Source of the DNA: Paracoccaceae bacterium
GTDB taxonomy: Bacteria > Pseudomonadota > Alphaproteobacteria > Rhodobacterales > Rhodobacteraceae
Direction of reading: 5' to 3'
DNA length: 55,790 nt
Assembly (NCBI GenBank): GCA_027489355.1
Contig: JAIXZY010000029.1
Location: 1 to 55,790, forward strand
The position numbers were made by a program, and so were the translations under genes. The first letter of the stretch is position 1. The number at the start of each line of letters is the position of its first letter. The notes under the pieces were generated by a model that worked only from the letters and a program-made list of their open reading frames with translations, was not told where the DNA came from and did no database searches. Below, one piece after another: positions 15,176-25,016 of this stretch.

Positions 15176-16276
15176 ATGGACCGCTTGCCACGCTGGGCCG
15201 ATGTCGCCCTTGTCCCGCTTGTCTCGCTTACCCTGGCCGCGATCATTTCGGCACTTGTCATCATCGCCATCGGCCAGGACCCGTGGGAAGCGATCACGGT
15301 GATGGTCGAGGGATCGGTGATGAACGCCTATGGCTGGGGCTATACGCTCTATTACGCGACCAGCTTCATCTTCACCGGGCTTGCGGTGACGGTCGCGTTC
15401 CACGCGGGCCTCTTCAACATCGGCGGCGAGGGTCAGGCGCAGCTGGGCGGGCTTGGCGTCGCCTTGGCGGTGCTGTTCATCCCCTGGCCGCACTGGACGC
15501 TGGCGCTGCTGGCAGCGTCGGTCGGCGCAGCGGCCTTCGGCGCGGCCTGGGCGGCGATCCCGGCCTATCTCCAGGCGAAACGCGGCAGCCACATCGTGAT
15601 CACCACGATCATGTTCAACTACATCGCCGCCAGCCTGATGATCTTCATGCTGGTCGACGTGCTGCGCCCGCCGGGCAAGATGGACCCGGCCACCGCGAAC
15701 TTCCCGCCCGAGGCGCACCTGCCCAGCTTCAACGAGATCCCGGGCCTGAACCTGATCTTCACGTCCGGAGTGCCCGCCAACGTCACCTTCTTCATCGCGC
15801 TTATCATGGCGGTGGTGGTCTGGCTCCTCCTGTGGCGCACCAGGCTTGGCTACCAGATCCGCGCCTTCGGCAAGTCGGAACCCGCCGCGCGCTACGCCGG
15901 CATCAACCCGACCCGCATCATCATGATCGCCATGCTGATCTCGGGCGGTCTTGCGGGGCTGATGGCGATCAACAACGTCATGGGCGAGGCAGAGCGGCTT
16001 CTGGGCAACTCGGCCTCTGGCGCCGGGTTCATCGGCATCGCCGTGGCGCTGATGGGCCGCAACCATCCGGTCGGCGTGGTGCTGGCGGCGCTTCTGTTCG
16101 GGTTCCTGTTCCAGGGCGGGGCCGAGCTTGGCCTCTGGACCAAGATCCCGATCGAGCTCAGGACCGTGGTCCAGGGCCTGGTGATCCTCTTCACCGGCGC
16201 GCTGGACATGATGGTGCGGATGCTCCTGATCCGCATCTTCGCCCTCTTCCGCCCCGCAAAGCTGGAGGCCGCGTGA
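15176..16276 (+). CDS. Nucleoside ABC importer permease 1
   Basis: A 366-residue inner-membrane permease of the BPD_transp_2 (branched-chain/nucleoside) class with about ten hydrophobic segments. FHAGLFNIGGEGQAQLGGLG is the strongly conserved motif of nucleoside importer permeases (NupB/YufP type). RAFGKSEPAARYAGINPTRI is the cytoplasmic coupling loop that contacts the ATPase. The start ATG at 15176 follows GGAGGG. Its stop overlaps the ATG of permease 2 (TGATG). It works with the ATPase and the binding protein upstream. Confidence 0.94.
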   Translation: MDRLPRWADVALVPLVSLTLAAIISALVIIAIGQDPWEAITVMVEGSVMNAYGWGYTLYYATSFIFTGLAVTVAFHAGLFNIGGEGQAQLGGLGVALAVLFIPWPHWTLALLAASVGAAAFGAAWAAIPAYLQAKRGSHIVITTIMFNYIAASLMIFMLVDVLRPPGKMDPATANFPPEAHLPSFNEIPGLNLIFTSGVPANVTFFIALIMAVVVWLLLWRTRLGYQIRAFGKSEPAARYAGINPTRIIMIAMLISGGLAGLMAINNVMGEAERLLGNSASGAGFIGIAVALMGRNHPVGVVLAALLFGFLFQGGAELGLWTKIPIELRTVVQGLVILFTGALDMMVRMLLIRIFALFRPAKLEAA

Positions 16277-17244
16277 TGGATTACGGCACCCTTCTGCAGG
16301 TCCTCGATTCCACCCTGCGCCTGGCGACGCCGCTGCTGCTTGCCTGCCTTGCGGGCCTTTATTCCGAACGCTCGGGCGTGTTCGACATCGGCCTGGAAGG
16401 CAAGATGCTGGTGGCCGCCATGTGCGCGGGCGCGGTGGCCTTCTACACCGGTTCCGCCTGGATCGGCGCGCTGGCGGGCATCGCCGGGTCGCTGGTCTTT
16501 GCCCTGATCCACGGGGTCACCTCGATCACCTTCCGCGGCAACCAGCTGATCGCCGGGGTGGCGCTGAACTTCCTCGCCTCGGGGATGACGGTGCTTGTCG
16601 CGCAGTACCTCTTCGGCCAGGGCGGCCGCACCCCCCCGCTGGAAGGTCACGCCCGGTTCAACCCGATCACGCTCCCCTTCGCCGACGCGCTGCAGCCGGT
16701 GCCGGTGATCGGGCCCTTCTACCACGAGGTCCTGTCCGGCCACTCCGTCCTGGTCTACGCCGCCTTCGCCATCGTCGCCCTGACCTGGTGGGTGCTCTAC
16801 CGCACCCGCTATGGCCTGCGCCTGCGCGCGGTGGGCGAGAACCCGGCCGCCGTCGACACCGCCGGGGTCAGCGTCAAGGGCCTGCGGTTCTCGGCCGTGA
16901 TGATCACCGGCGTCCTCTGCGGTCTGGCCGGAGCCTACATGGCGACGGCGCTCCAGGCGGGCTTTGGTAAGGAGATGACGGCGGGCCGCGGCTACATCGC
17001 GCTTGCCGCGCTGATCTTCGCCAAGTGGCGACCCGTCCAGGCCATGTATGCCTGCCTTCTGTTCGGCTTCTTCCAGGCGCTCGCGCTGCGGCCCGACGTG
17101 GTGCAGGCCGTGGTCCAGGTCAAGGTTCCCGTCCCCTTCCTGGACGCGCTGCCCTACATCCTGACCGTGCTTGTCCTCGCCGGCTTCGTCGGCAAGGCCA
17201 TTCCCCCCCGTGCGGGCGGCGAGCCCTACGTCAAGGAACGCTGA
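16276..17244 (+). CDS. Nucleoside ABC importer permease 2
   Basis: A 322-residue membrane permease, partner of permease 1 (NupC/YufQ type). LYSERSGVFDIGLEGKMLVAA is the family signature, and RAVGENPAAVDTAGVSVKGLR is the ATPase-coupling loop. About nine hydrophobic segments are seen. The ATG at 16276 overlaps the previous stop; a GTG one codon upstream is also possible. The operon continues to purine nucleoside phosphorylase, which indicates that purine nucleosides are among the substrates. Confidence 0.94.
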   Translation: MDYGTLLQVLDSTLRLATPLLLACLAGLYSERSGVFDIGLEGKMLVAAMCAGAVAFYTGSAWIGALAGIAGSLVFALIHGVTSITFRGNQLIAGVALNFLASGMTVLVAQYLFGQGGRTPPLEGHARFNPITLPFADALQPVPVIGPFYHEVLSGHSVLVYAAFAIVALTWWVLYRTRYGLRLRAVGENPAAVDTAGVSVKGLRFSAVMITGVLCGLAGAYMATALQAGFGKEMTAGRGYIALAALIFAKWRPVQAMYACLLFGFFQALALRPDVVQAVVQVKVPVPFLDALPYILTVLVLAGFVGKAIPPRAGGEPYVKER

Positions 17245-17293
17245 GACTTCGACCAAAAGTGTCTTTCTCTTCCACAAATATCCCACGGGGGGT

Positions 17294-17315
17294 GCGGGGG
17301 GTGTGAACCCCCCGC
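17294..17315 (+). terminator. Strong G/C hairpin between permease 2 and nucleoside phosphorylase
   Basis: GCGGGGGGT (17294-17302) pairs perfectly with ACCCCCCGC (17307-17315) around GTGA. It is preceded by the AT-rich CACAAATATCCC. There is no T-run after it, so it could be a partial terminator or an mRNA-stabilising stem within the operon. Confidence 0.5.
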
Positions 17316-17341
17316 TCCGCCGCCAGCCAGGGGCGCTGCCG

Positions 17342-18145
17342 ATGTCCGATGCCGATACGCTTGCGAGACTGATCCGCACCCGCGCGGGGGATGCGCCGGT
17401 GACCCTGGGCCTGATCCTCGGCTCGGGCCTCGGCCATATCGCGCAGCAGGTCGAGGGCGTGGCGATCCCCTATGCCGACCTGCCCGGCTTCCCGCATGTC
17501 GGCGTCTCGGGCCACAACCCGAACCTGCACGTCGGCACCCTGGAGGGCGTCCGCGTCGCGGTCTTCGGCGCGCGCGAGCACTACTATGAATCCGGCAATC
17601 CCCGCGCGATGCTTCTGCCCCTCCAGGTGCTGAAGGCCCTGGGCGCGGACAGCCTGATCCTGACCAATGCCGCGGGCTCCATGCGGCCCGACATTCCGCC
17701 GGGCAACGTCATGCTGCTGTCGGACCACATCAACTATTCCGGCCTCAACCCGCTGATCGGCGAAAAGACCGACGCCCGCTTCGTGCCGATGACCGATGCC
17801 CACGACCCCGCCCTGCGCGCCGCGCTGAAGGCCGCCGCCAAGGCCGAGGGCATCGAGCTGCCCGAAGGCGTCTACTGCTGGTACTCCGGCCCGTCGTTCG
17901 AGACCCCGGCGGAAATCCGGATGCTCAAGCTTCTGGGCGGGGATGCCGTCGGCATGTCCACCGTCCCCGAAGTCATCCTGGCCCGCTTCCTGGGCCTGCG
18001 GGTGGCGGCGATCTCGACCATCACCAACATGGCCGCCGGGATGTCGGACGAGAAGATCAGCCACGAACACACCAAGGCGATGGCCCCGCTGGGTGCGGCA
18101 AAACTGGAACGGATCCTGCGGGAATTCCTGCGATCACGAAAGTGA
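17342..18145 (+). CDS. Purine-nucleoside phosphorylase (trimeric, inosine/guanosine type)
   Basis: A 267-residue cytoplasmic enzyme that splits purine nucleosides with phosphate into base and ribose 1-phosphate. Visible motifs: the phosphate loop LILGSGLGH, FGAREHYYESG, TNAAGSMRPDIPPGNVMLLSDH, the purine pocket GPSFETPAEIR, and the sugar/base site AVGMSTVPEVILAR followed by TITNMAAGM, with the Asn used for 6-oxopurines. The start at 17342 gives MSDADTLARLIR; upstream in-frame starts would run through the hairpin. It closes the nucleoside uptake operon, so imported nucleosides are cleaved at once. Confidence 0.94.
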   Translation: MSDADTLARLIRTRAGDAPVTLGLILGSGLGHIAQQVEGVAIPYADLPGFPHVGVSGHNPNLHVGTLEGVRVAVFGAREHYYESGNPRAMLLPLQVLKALGADSLILTNAAGSMRPDIPPGNVMLLSDHINYSGLNPLIGEKTDARFVPMTDAHDPALRAALKAAAKAEGIELPEGVYCWYSGPSFETPAEIRMLKLLGGDAVGMSTVPEVILARFLGLRVAAISTITNMAAGMSDEKISHEHTKAMAPLGAAKLERILREFLRSRK

Positions 18146-18244
18146 GACGACAGGGCGTTTGACTTCCCGGGCAAAGCCGCGCAACCCTTTGAACAGCCCG
18201 TCGCTTTCGCCCTTTCCCGCCTCTTTCGACCGAATGCCGCCTGG

Positions 18245-19165
18245 ATGCAGCTTTACCTCCCCATCGCCGAGGTCTCGGTCAACGCCTTCCTGATCCTCGG
18301 GATCGGCGGCATCGTGGGGTTCCTGTCCGGCATGTTCGGCGTAGGCGGCGGGTTCCTGATCACGCCGCTTCTGTTCTTCATCGGCGTCCCCCCCGCCGTC
18401 GCGGTCGCCACCGGGGCGAACCAGGTCGTCGCCTCGTCGGTGTCGGGCGTGCTGGCGCAGCTCAAGCGCAAGGGCGTGGACTTCGCGATGGGCACCGTCC
18501 TTCTGGTGGGCGGGATGATCGGGTCCGCGATCGGGGTCTGGGTCTTTGCGCTGATGACCCGGCTTGGGCAGATCGACCTTTTCGTGCAGCTCTCTTACGT
18601 CATCTTCCTGGGCCTGATCGGCGGGATGATGTTCCAGGAAAGCCTGCGCAGCCTCTTGCGGGCGCGCAAGCCGGGCGGCGCCCCGATCCGCCGCGCGCAT
18701 GTCCACAGCTGGGTCCACGGGCTGCCCTTCAAGATGAAGTTCCGCGCCTCGGGCCTTTACATCAGCGTCATCCCTCCCGCGCTGATCGGCGTTGCGGTGG
18801 GCTTCCTGTCGGCGATTATGGGCGTCGGCGGCGGGTTCATCCTGGTTCCCGCGATGATTTACCTGCTGGGCATGCCCACCAAGGTCGTGATCGGCACCTC
18901 GCTGTTCCAGATCATCTTCGTCACCGGCTTCACCACCGTCATGCATGCGGTGAACAGCCAGAGCGTCGATATGATGCTGGCGCTGCTTCTGATCCTTGGC
19001 GGGGTGATCGGCGCGCAGATCGGCACCCGCGTCGGCGTCCGGCTCAAGGCCGAACAGCTGCGCATCCTGTTGTCGCTTCTGGTCCTTGCGGTCTCGCTTC
19101 GCATCGCCGTCGACCTGCTGGTCAAGCCGTCCGAGCTTTATTCCGTCGCGGGGATGCTGCCATGA
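18245..19165 (+). CDS. TauE/SafE (TSUP) family sulfite/organosulfonate exporter
   Basis: A 306-residue membrane protein with about eight helices. Two repeated signatures, SGMFGVGGGFLITPLLFFIG and SAIMGVGGGFILVPAMIYLL, mark the two halves of the TSUP fold. A hydrophilic loop near residues 140-170 separates them. Family members move small sulfur-containing anions such as sulfite or sulfoacetate, but many substrates are unknown. Its stop overlaps the next gene by four bases, and that gene encodes the TIGR02186 protein usually found beside this subgroup, so they likely form one complex. Confidence 0.92.
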   Translation: MQLYLPIAEVSVNAFLILGIGGIVGFLSGMFGVGGGFLITPLLFFIGVPPAVAVATGANQVVASSVSGVLAQLKRKGVDFAMGTVLLVGGMIGSAIGVWVFALMTRLGQIDLFVQLSYVIFLGLIGGMMFQESLRSLLRARKPGGAPIRRAHVHSWVHGLPFKMKFRASGLYISVIPPALIGVAVGFLSAIMGVGGGFILVPAMIYLLGMPTKVVIGTSLFQIIFVTGFTTVMHAVNSQSVDMMLALLLILGGVIGAQIGTRVGVRLKAEQLRILLSLLVLAVSLRIAVDLLVKPSELYSVAGMLP

Positions 19166-19920
19166 TCCGCGCGCTTGCCCTGCTGCTGGCCCTTGCCCTT
19201 CCTGCCGCCGCGCAAGAGGTCATCGTCGCCGGGATGAGCCAGAACCGCGTCTCGATCACCGCCGATTTCGACGGGTCCGAGATCCTGATCTACGGCGCGG
19301 TGAAGCGCGATGCCCCCCCGCCTTCGGGCGGCCCGCTGGAGGTGATCGTCACGGTCGAGGGGCCGTCCACCCCCGTCGCGGTGCGCCGCAAGGACCGCGT
19401 GGCCGGGATCTGGATCAACAACGCCTCGGTCCACATCGACAGCGCCCCCAGCTTCTACGCCGTGGCCACCACCGGACCCTTGGACCACATCCTGTCGGAC
19501 ATCGACAACCTGCGTTACGGCATCACGATCGAGCGGATGATCCGCGCCATCGGCATCGCCGACGAGGCGGACCAGGCCGGCGAATTCGTCTTGGCCCTGC
19601 TGCGGGTGCGCACGAACGAGGGGCGCTACCGCGTGCTGGAAGGCAAGGTCGAACTGACCGAGGACACGCTTTTCCGCACCGACGTGGTGCTGCCCGCCAA
19701 CCTGACCGAGGGGGAATACAAGGTCCGCCTGTTCCTGCTGCGCGACAAGCGGGTGATCGCCAGCCAGGAGCGGGTGATCGGTGTCCGCAAGGAGGGGCTG
19801 GAGCGGTTCATCTTCAACCTCGCACAGCAGCAGCCGCTGATCTACGGCCTTCTCTCGCTTGCGATGGCGGCCTTTGCGGGCTGGGGCGCCTCTGCCGCCT
19901 TCCGGTTGATCCGGACCTGA
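19162..19920 (+). CDS. TIGR02186 family membrane-anchored periplasmic protein
   Basis: A 252-residue protein with a signal peptide (MIRALALLLALALPAAAQE), a long periplasmic beta-rich domain (RVSITADFDGSEILIYGAV, RKDRVAGIWINNASVHID) and one C-terminal membrane helix (QQPLIYGLLSLAMAAFAGWG). This domain layout and the ATGA overlap with a TauE/SafE permease match the TIGR02186 family of alphaproteobacteria. It probably assists the permease on the periplasmic side. Biochemical function is not known. Confidence 0.87.
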   Translation: MIRALALLLALALPAAAQEVIVAGMSQNRVSITADFDGSEILIYGAVKRDAPPPSGGPLEVIVTVEGPSTPVAVRRKDRVAGIWINNASVHIDSAPSFYAVATTGPLDHILSDIDNLRYGITIERMIRAIGIADEADQAGEFVLALLRVRTNEGRYRVLEGKVELTEDTLFRTDVVLPANLTEGEYKVRLFLLRDKRVIASQERVIGVRKEGLERFIFNLAQQQPLIYGLLSLAMAAFAGWGASAAFRLIRT

Positions 19921-19955
19921 CGCACCGCCAACCGGCGGACCGGCAGAAGCGGACT

Positions 19956-20213
19956 TCAGCCTTTCTTCTTGGCCAGCGCAGCCTCAAGCGCGGCAATCCG
20001 GGCTTCCAGCGCTGCGTTTTCCTCGCGCGCTTTCTGCGCCATCGCGCGGGCCGCGTCGAACTCTTCCCGGGTCACGAAGTCGCGGTCGGCCATCCAGCGG
20101 TCGATCCAGCTTTTCATCGCCGTCTCGGCCTCGGTCTTGGCGCCCTGGGCCACGCCCATCGCGTTGGTCATGAGCTGGCTCATGTCGTCGAAGAACTTGT
20201 TGCGGGTCTGCAT
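19956..20213 (-). CDS. UbiK-type accessory factor (BMFP domain)
   Basis: An 85-residue protein: an N-terminal amphipathic part (MQTRNKFFDDMSQLMTNAMG), the core RDFVTREEFDAARAMAQKAR, and a C-terminal coiled coil (ENAALEARIAALEAALAKKK). This is the BMFP/UbiK architecture; the E. coli member helps the ubiquinone biosynthesis complex and binds lipids as a trimer. The start is the ATG at 20213, where the family sequence begins; the frame is open upstream to 20354 but that part overlaps lgt. It diverges from lgt. Confidence 0.88.
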   Translation of the reverse strand: MQTRNKFFDDMSQLMTNAMGVAQGAKTEAETAMKSWIDRWMADRDFVTREEFDAARAMAQKAREENAALEARIAALEAALAKKKG

Positions 20214-20325
20214 GCGGGCCTCCTGGCGCTTTCGACCTATATGGCCCCGCCCTGCCTGCAGGGCAAGCCGCGGTTGACATCCCCTGCCCCGCCCGCGACA
20301 AGCGGGCAAAGCTGAAAGGGCCGTC

Positions 20326-21195
20326 ATGATCCCCTTCCCCGACATCTCGCCCAATGTCTTCGCCGTCGAGCTTTTCGGCCGCGAGATCGCGCTGCGCTGG
20401 TATGCGCTGGCCTATATCGCCGGGCTGATGTTCGGCTGGTGGATCGTCCTGCGCGCCGTCCGCACGCCCCGGCTCTGGACCGGCCCCGCGCCGATGACGC
20501 CGGATCAGGTCGAACGCCTGCTGACCTGGATCATCGTGGGCGTGATCCTGGGCGGCCGGCTGGGCTATGTCCTGTTCTACGACCTCTCCACCTACCTGGC
20601 CGACCCACTGCAGATCTTCCAGGTCTGGAACGGCGGGATGTCCTTCCACGGCGGTTTCCTGGGCGTGGTGTTGGCCGCGCTCTGGTTCGGCCGGCGCGAG
20701 AGGATCCCGCTCCTGACGCTGGGCGATCTTCTGGCGATGGCGACCCCCGTGGGCCTGATGCTGGGCCGCCTGGCAAACTTCGTCAATGCCGAGCTCTGGG
20801 GCCGCCCGACCACGCTGCCCTGGGGCGTGATCTTCCCCGGAGATGCGGCCCAGTCCTGCCCCGGGATCGAGGGGCTCTGCGCCCGCCATCCCAGCCAGCT
20901 GTACCAGGCGGGGTTGGAGGGGCTGCTGCTTGCCGCCGTCCTGCTGTGGCTGGTGTTCCGTGCGGGCGCGCTGAAACGGCCGGGACTGGTGATGGGTGTC
21001 TTCCTGGTGGGGTATGGTCTGGCGCGTTTCCTGGTCGAATTCGTCCGCCAGCCCGACGCGCAGTTCGTCTCGCCCGGCAACCCGATCGGCTGGGCGGTCC
21101 AGTTCGGCCAGTTTGGCCTGACGATGGGCCAGCTTCTGTCGCTGCCGATGATCGCGCTTGGCCTGTGGTTCGTCCACCGCGCCAAGCCGGCATGA
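20326..21195 (+). CDS. lgt: Prolipoprotein diacylglyceryl transferase
   Basis: A 289-residue inner-membrane enzyme that moves diacylglycerol from phosphatidylglycerol to the lipobox cysteine of prolipoproteins. Seven or so helices are visible. The Lgt signature region [16 protein letters not shown] and the HGGFLG and [12 protein letters not shown] motifs are present. A TTGACA at 20274-20279 could serve as a -35. The gene heads a tightly overlapping unit with midA and pgeF. Confidence 0.96.
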   Translation: MIPFPDISPNVFAVELFGREIALRWYALAYIAGLMFGWWIVLRAVRTPRLWTGPAPMTPDQVERLLTWIIVGVILGGRLGYVLFYDLSTYLADPLQIFQVWNGGMSFHGGFLGVVLAALWFGRRERIPLLTLGDLLAMATPVGLMLGRLANFVNAELWGRPTTLPWGVIFPGDAAQSCPGIEGLCARHPSQLYQAGLEGLLLAAVLLWLVFRAGALKRPGLVMGVFLVGYGLARFLVEFVRQPDAQFVSPGNPIGWAVQFGQFGLTMGQLLSLPMIALGLWFVHRAKPA

Positions 21196-22244
21196 CCCCC
21201 CTCGCCCGCCTGCTGGCCCAGCGTATTCGCGAGACCGGGCCGATCACCGTGGCCGACTACATGGCCGAGTGCCTGCTCCACCCCGTTCACGGCTACTACA
21301 CCACGCGCGACCCCTTTGGCGCGGCAGGGGACTTCACCACCGCCCCCGAGATCAGCCAGATGTTCGGAGAGCTTCTGGGCCTGGCGCTCGCCCAGGCCTG
21401 GCTTGACCGCGGCTCCCCCGCCCCCTTCACCCTGGCCGAGCTTGGCCCCGGACGCGGCACGCTGATGGCGGACCTCCTGCGCGCGACGAAGGGCGTCCCG
21501 GGTTTCCACGCCGCTGCCCGGATCACCCTTGTCGAAGCCTCACCGCGCTTGCGCGAGGTGCAGGCCGCCACCCTCTCCGCCTACGCGCCGCGCTGGGTTG
21601 AGCGACTGGAAGACCTGCCCGAGGCACCGCTCTTCCTTGTCGCCAACGAATTCCTCGACGCCCTGCCGATCCGCCAGTTCCAGCATGGCCCCCAAGGCTG
21701 GCAGGAGCGCCTGGTCGGCCTGCGCGACGAGGCTCTGACCTTCGGCCTCTCCGCGCCGCTGCCCGAGGTCCCCGACACCCCCGCCTTCCGCCACGCCCCG
21801 GACGCCGCACTTGTCGAGGACAACCTGCCCGCCCGCCTGGCCGTAGCCAAGGTCTCCACCCGCATCGCCCGGCACGGGGGCGTGGCCTACTGGATCGACT
21901 ATGGCGGCTGGCGGTCGCAGGGCGACACGCTGCAGGCCCTGCGCAACCATGCCCCGGATGATCCGCTGGCCCATCCGGGCGAGGCGGACCTGACCGCCCA
22001 TGTCGATTTCGAGCCGCTTGCGGCCCTGGCGCAGGCTTTCGCCTATGACACGCAAGGTGCCGTCCTGACCCGGCTTGGCATCGACGCAAGGGCCGACCGG
22101 CTGGCGCAGGCGCTTGCGGGCGACCGGCTGGAAAGCCACCGCGCCGCACATCGCCGCTTGACCCATCCTGAAGAAATGGGTTCGTTGTTCAAGGTGCTGG
22201 CGATCACCTCGGCCGGTGCCCCGCCACCCCCCGGATTCGTCTGA
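21192..22244 (+). CDS. SAM-dependent methyltransferase, MidA/NDUFAF7-like
   Basis: A 350-residue class I methyltransferase (DUF185, SAM_MT_MidA). [20 protein letters not shown] and [17 protein letters not shown] are the family start; [16 protein letters not shown] is the SAM-binding glycine loop; [16 protein letters not shown] is the next core motif. In mitochondria the homologue methylates a complex I subunit arginine, and alphaproteobacterial members probably act likewise on NuoD-type subunits (inference). It overlaps lgt by four bases and its stop overlaps the pgeF start. Confidence 0.91.
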   Translation: MTPLARLLAQRIRETGPITVADYMAECLLHPVHGYYTTRDPFGAAGDFTTAPEISQMFGELLGLALAQAWLDRGSPAPFTLAELGPGRGTLMADLLRATKGVPGFHAAARITLVEASPRLREVQAATLSAYAPRWVERLEDLPEAPLFLVANEFLDALPIRQFQHGPQGWQERLVGLRDEALTFGLSAPLPEVPDTPAFRHAPDAALVEDNLPARLAVAKVSTRIARHGGVAYWIDYGGWRSQGDTLQALRNHAPDDPLAHPGEADLTAHVDFEPLAALAQAFAYDTQGAVLTRLGIDARADRLAQALAGDRLESHRAAHRRLTHPEEMGSLFKVLAITSAGAPPPPGFV

Positions 22245-23002
22245 TGCCCACCACGCTGGAAATCATCACCTCCGATGCTCTGGACGCCCGCCACGGCTTC
22301 TTCACACGCAAGGGCGGCGCGTCCTCGGGCGTCTTCGCGGGACTGAACTGCGGCACCGGTTCCTCGGACCAGACCGAGATCGTCGCGATCAACCGCGCCC
22401 GCGTGGCCGAGGCGATGGGCGTTGCGCCCGACATGCTGGTGACCGTCCACCAGGTGCATTCCGCGAAGGCGCTGCCCGTCACCGGCCCGCTGTCGATCCG
22501 CCCCGAGGCCGATGCGCTGGTCACCGACCGGCCGGGCGTATTGCTGGCCGTCCTGACCGCCGACTGCCAGCCCGTCCTGTTCGCCGACCCTGCGGCCAAG
22601 GTGGTCGGCGCCGCGCATGCCGGATGGCGCGGCGCTGTGGACGGCGTCCTGGAAGCCACCCTCGACGCGATGGAGGCGCTAGGTGCGCGGCGGTCGAACG
22701 TCACCGCCGTCATCGGCCCCACGATCAGCCAGGCCGCCTACGAGGTCGGCCCCGAGTTCTTCGACCGCTTCCGCGCCGAAGATGAGGACAGCACCCGCTT
22801 CTTCGCCAATGGCGAGGGCGACCGGATGCTCTTCGACCTGCCCGGCTACGGGTTGTACCGGCTGCGCAACGCAGGGGTGAAACACGCGGAATGGACTGGC
22901 CATTGCACCTACCGCGATCCGGCCCGCTTTTTTTCCTATCGGAGAACAACGCACGCCAAAGAGGCGGATTATGGTCGCCTCATATCGGTAATAAGGCTTT
23001 GA
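22244..23002 (+). CDS. pgeF: Peptidoglycan editing factor PgeF (YfiH/laccase-like domain)
   Basis: A 252-residue cytosolic zinc enzyme of the Cu-oxidase_4/YfiH family. In E. coli PgeF removes wrongly incorporated L-serine from UDP-MurNAc precursors. The ligands His and Cys are visible in TVHQVHSAKALP, TADCQPVLFAD and AAHAGWRGAVDGV; IGPTISQAAYEVGPEF and TGHCTYRDPARFFSYRRTTH complete the fold. It is translationally coupled to the methyltransferase gene through TGATG. Confidence 0.94.
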   Translation: MPTTLEIITSDALDARHGFFTRKGGASSGVFAGLNCGTGSSDQTEIVAINRARVAEAMGVAPDMLVTVHQVHSAKALPVTGPLSIRPEADALVTDRPGVLLAVLTADCQPVLFADPAAKVVGAAHAGWRGAVDGVLEATLDAMEALGARRSNVTAVIGPTISQAAYEVGPEFFDRFRAEDEDSTRFFANGEGDRMLFDLPGYGLYRLRNAGVKHAEWTGHCTYRDPARFFSYRRTTHAKEADYGRLISVIRL

Positions 23003-23115
23003 ATTCGCTGAATGTGGCGTGAAAATGCTCTGATTGCAGCATCATTCTTCCCCAAGACTGCCGCAATCTGCCGCCAAGCATACTCCACAAGGTTGTAATG
23101 CGACGGGGGCCTTCC

Positions 23116-23313
23116 ATGATCATCCAGATGAAAACCAAGCGCCGCTGGATCCTGTCGATCCTCGAAACGGTTGGGGATGGGGAAGATACCCGCGTCGTGG
23201 CCCGCGCGTCGGCGCGCCAGACTTCGGGCCGGACGGCGATGATTGCGGGTCAGAAGGGGTTCGCCATGCGGCTGAAAACCGCAACCCGCCAGGTTTCGGA
23301 CGCCGCGCGTTAA
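23116..23313 (+). CDS. Small basic protein of unknown function
   Basis: A reading frame of 65 residues from the ATG at 23116: MIIQMKTKRRWILSILETVG, then an arginine/alanine-rich remainder with TAMIAGQKGFAMRLKTATRQ. It is strongly basic with no cysteine. An alternative start lies at 23098 (AAGG six bases before it) and another at 23128 (MKTKRRW). Short MKTKRRW-type proteins occur in Rhodobacteraceae, but I cannot give a family or function. It is convergent with the Lrp-type gene, three bases away. Confidence 0.55.
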   Translation: MIIQMKTKRRWILSILETVGDGEDTRVVARASARQTSGRTAMIAGQKGFAMRLKTATRQVSDAAR

Positions 23314-23316
23314 GGC

Positions 23317-23817
23317 TCAGGCGTTCTTCGCCAGCCGCGCTTCCAGGACATCGAACGGCAGACCGGGCTCGTCCTTCGCACAGCGAATGACGAGGCTGGT
23401 CTTCACGTTTGCCACGTTGTCAGCCTTCAGCAGCTCCTCGGTCAGAAAGCTCTGGAAGGTCGACAGGTCGGGCGAGACGCATTTCAGGATGAAGTCGATC
23501 TCGCCGTTCAGCATGTGACATTCGCGGACCAGCGGCCAGGCGCGGCAGCGCGCCTCGAAGGCAGCCAGGTCGGCTTCGGCCTGGCTGTTCAGGCGCACCA
23601 TCGCAAAGACCTGGACCTCGAAGCCCAGTTCCCGGGCGTTGATGTCGGCGTGATAGCCGCGGATGAAGCCCTGCTCCTCCAGCCCGCGCACGCGGCGCAG
23701 GCAGGGCGGCGCCGAGATGCCCACGCGCGACGCCAGTTCCACATTCGTCATGCGCCCGTCGGCCTGCAATTCGGCCAGGATCTGACGGTCGATGGGATCA
23801 AGCTTGTGCGCGGCCAT
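23317..23817 (-). CDS. Lrp/AsnC family transcriptional regulator
   Basis: A 166-residue regulator. The N-terminal helix-turn-helix is LDPIDRQILAELQADGRMTNVELASRVGISAPPCLRRVRGLEEQG; the C-terminal RAM effector domain follows, with FEVQVFAMVRLNSQ and ECHMLNGEIDFILKCV. The effector is most likely an amino acid, as in the rest of the family. It diverges from trxB with a 169-base AT-rich gap between, an arrangement common in alphaproteobacteria. Autoregulation and control of trxB are plausible. Confidence 0.93.
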   Translation of the reverse strand: MAAHKLDPIDRQILAELQADGRMTNVELASRVGISAPPCLRRVRGLEEQGFIRGYHADINARELGFEVQVFAMVRLNSQAEADLAAFEARCRAWPLVRECHMLNGEIDFILKCVSPDLSTFQSFLTEELLKADNVANVKTSLVIRCAKDEPGLPFDVLEARLAKNA

Positions 23818-23845
23818 GGTGCCTCCCTTCTGGCGCCCTACTTAA

Positions 23846-24925
<1,080 letters not shown>

Positions 24926-25016
24926 GCCTGTCCACAGTGGACAAACGCGCGATCCCCTGCCTTTTCAACGGGTTGGCCGCGGGCGTTCAGGGTTTGTTAA
25001 GGTCACCCGCCCCGGA

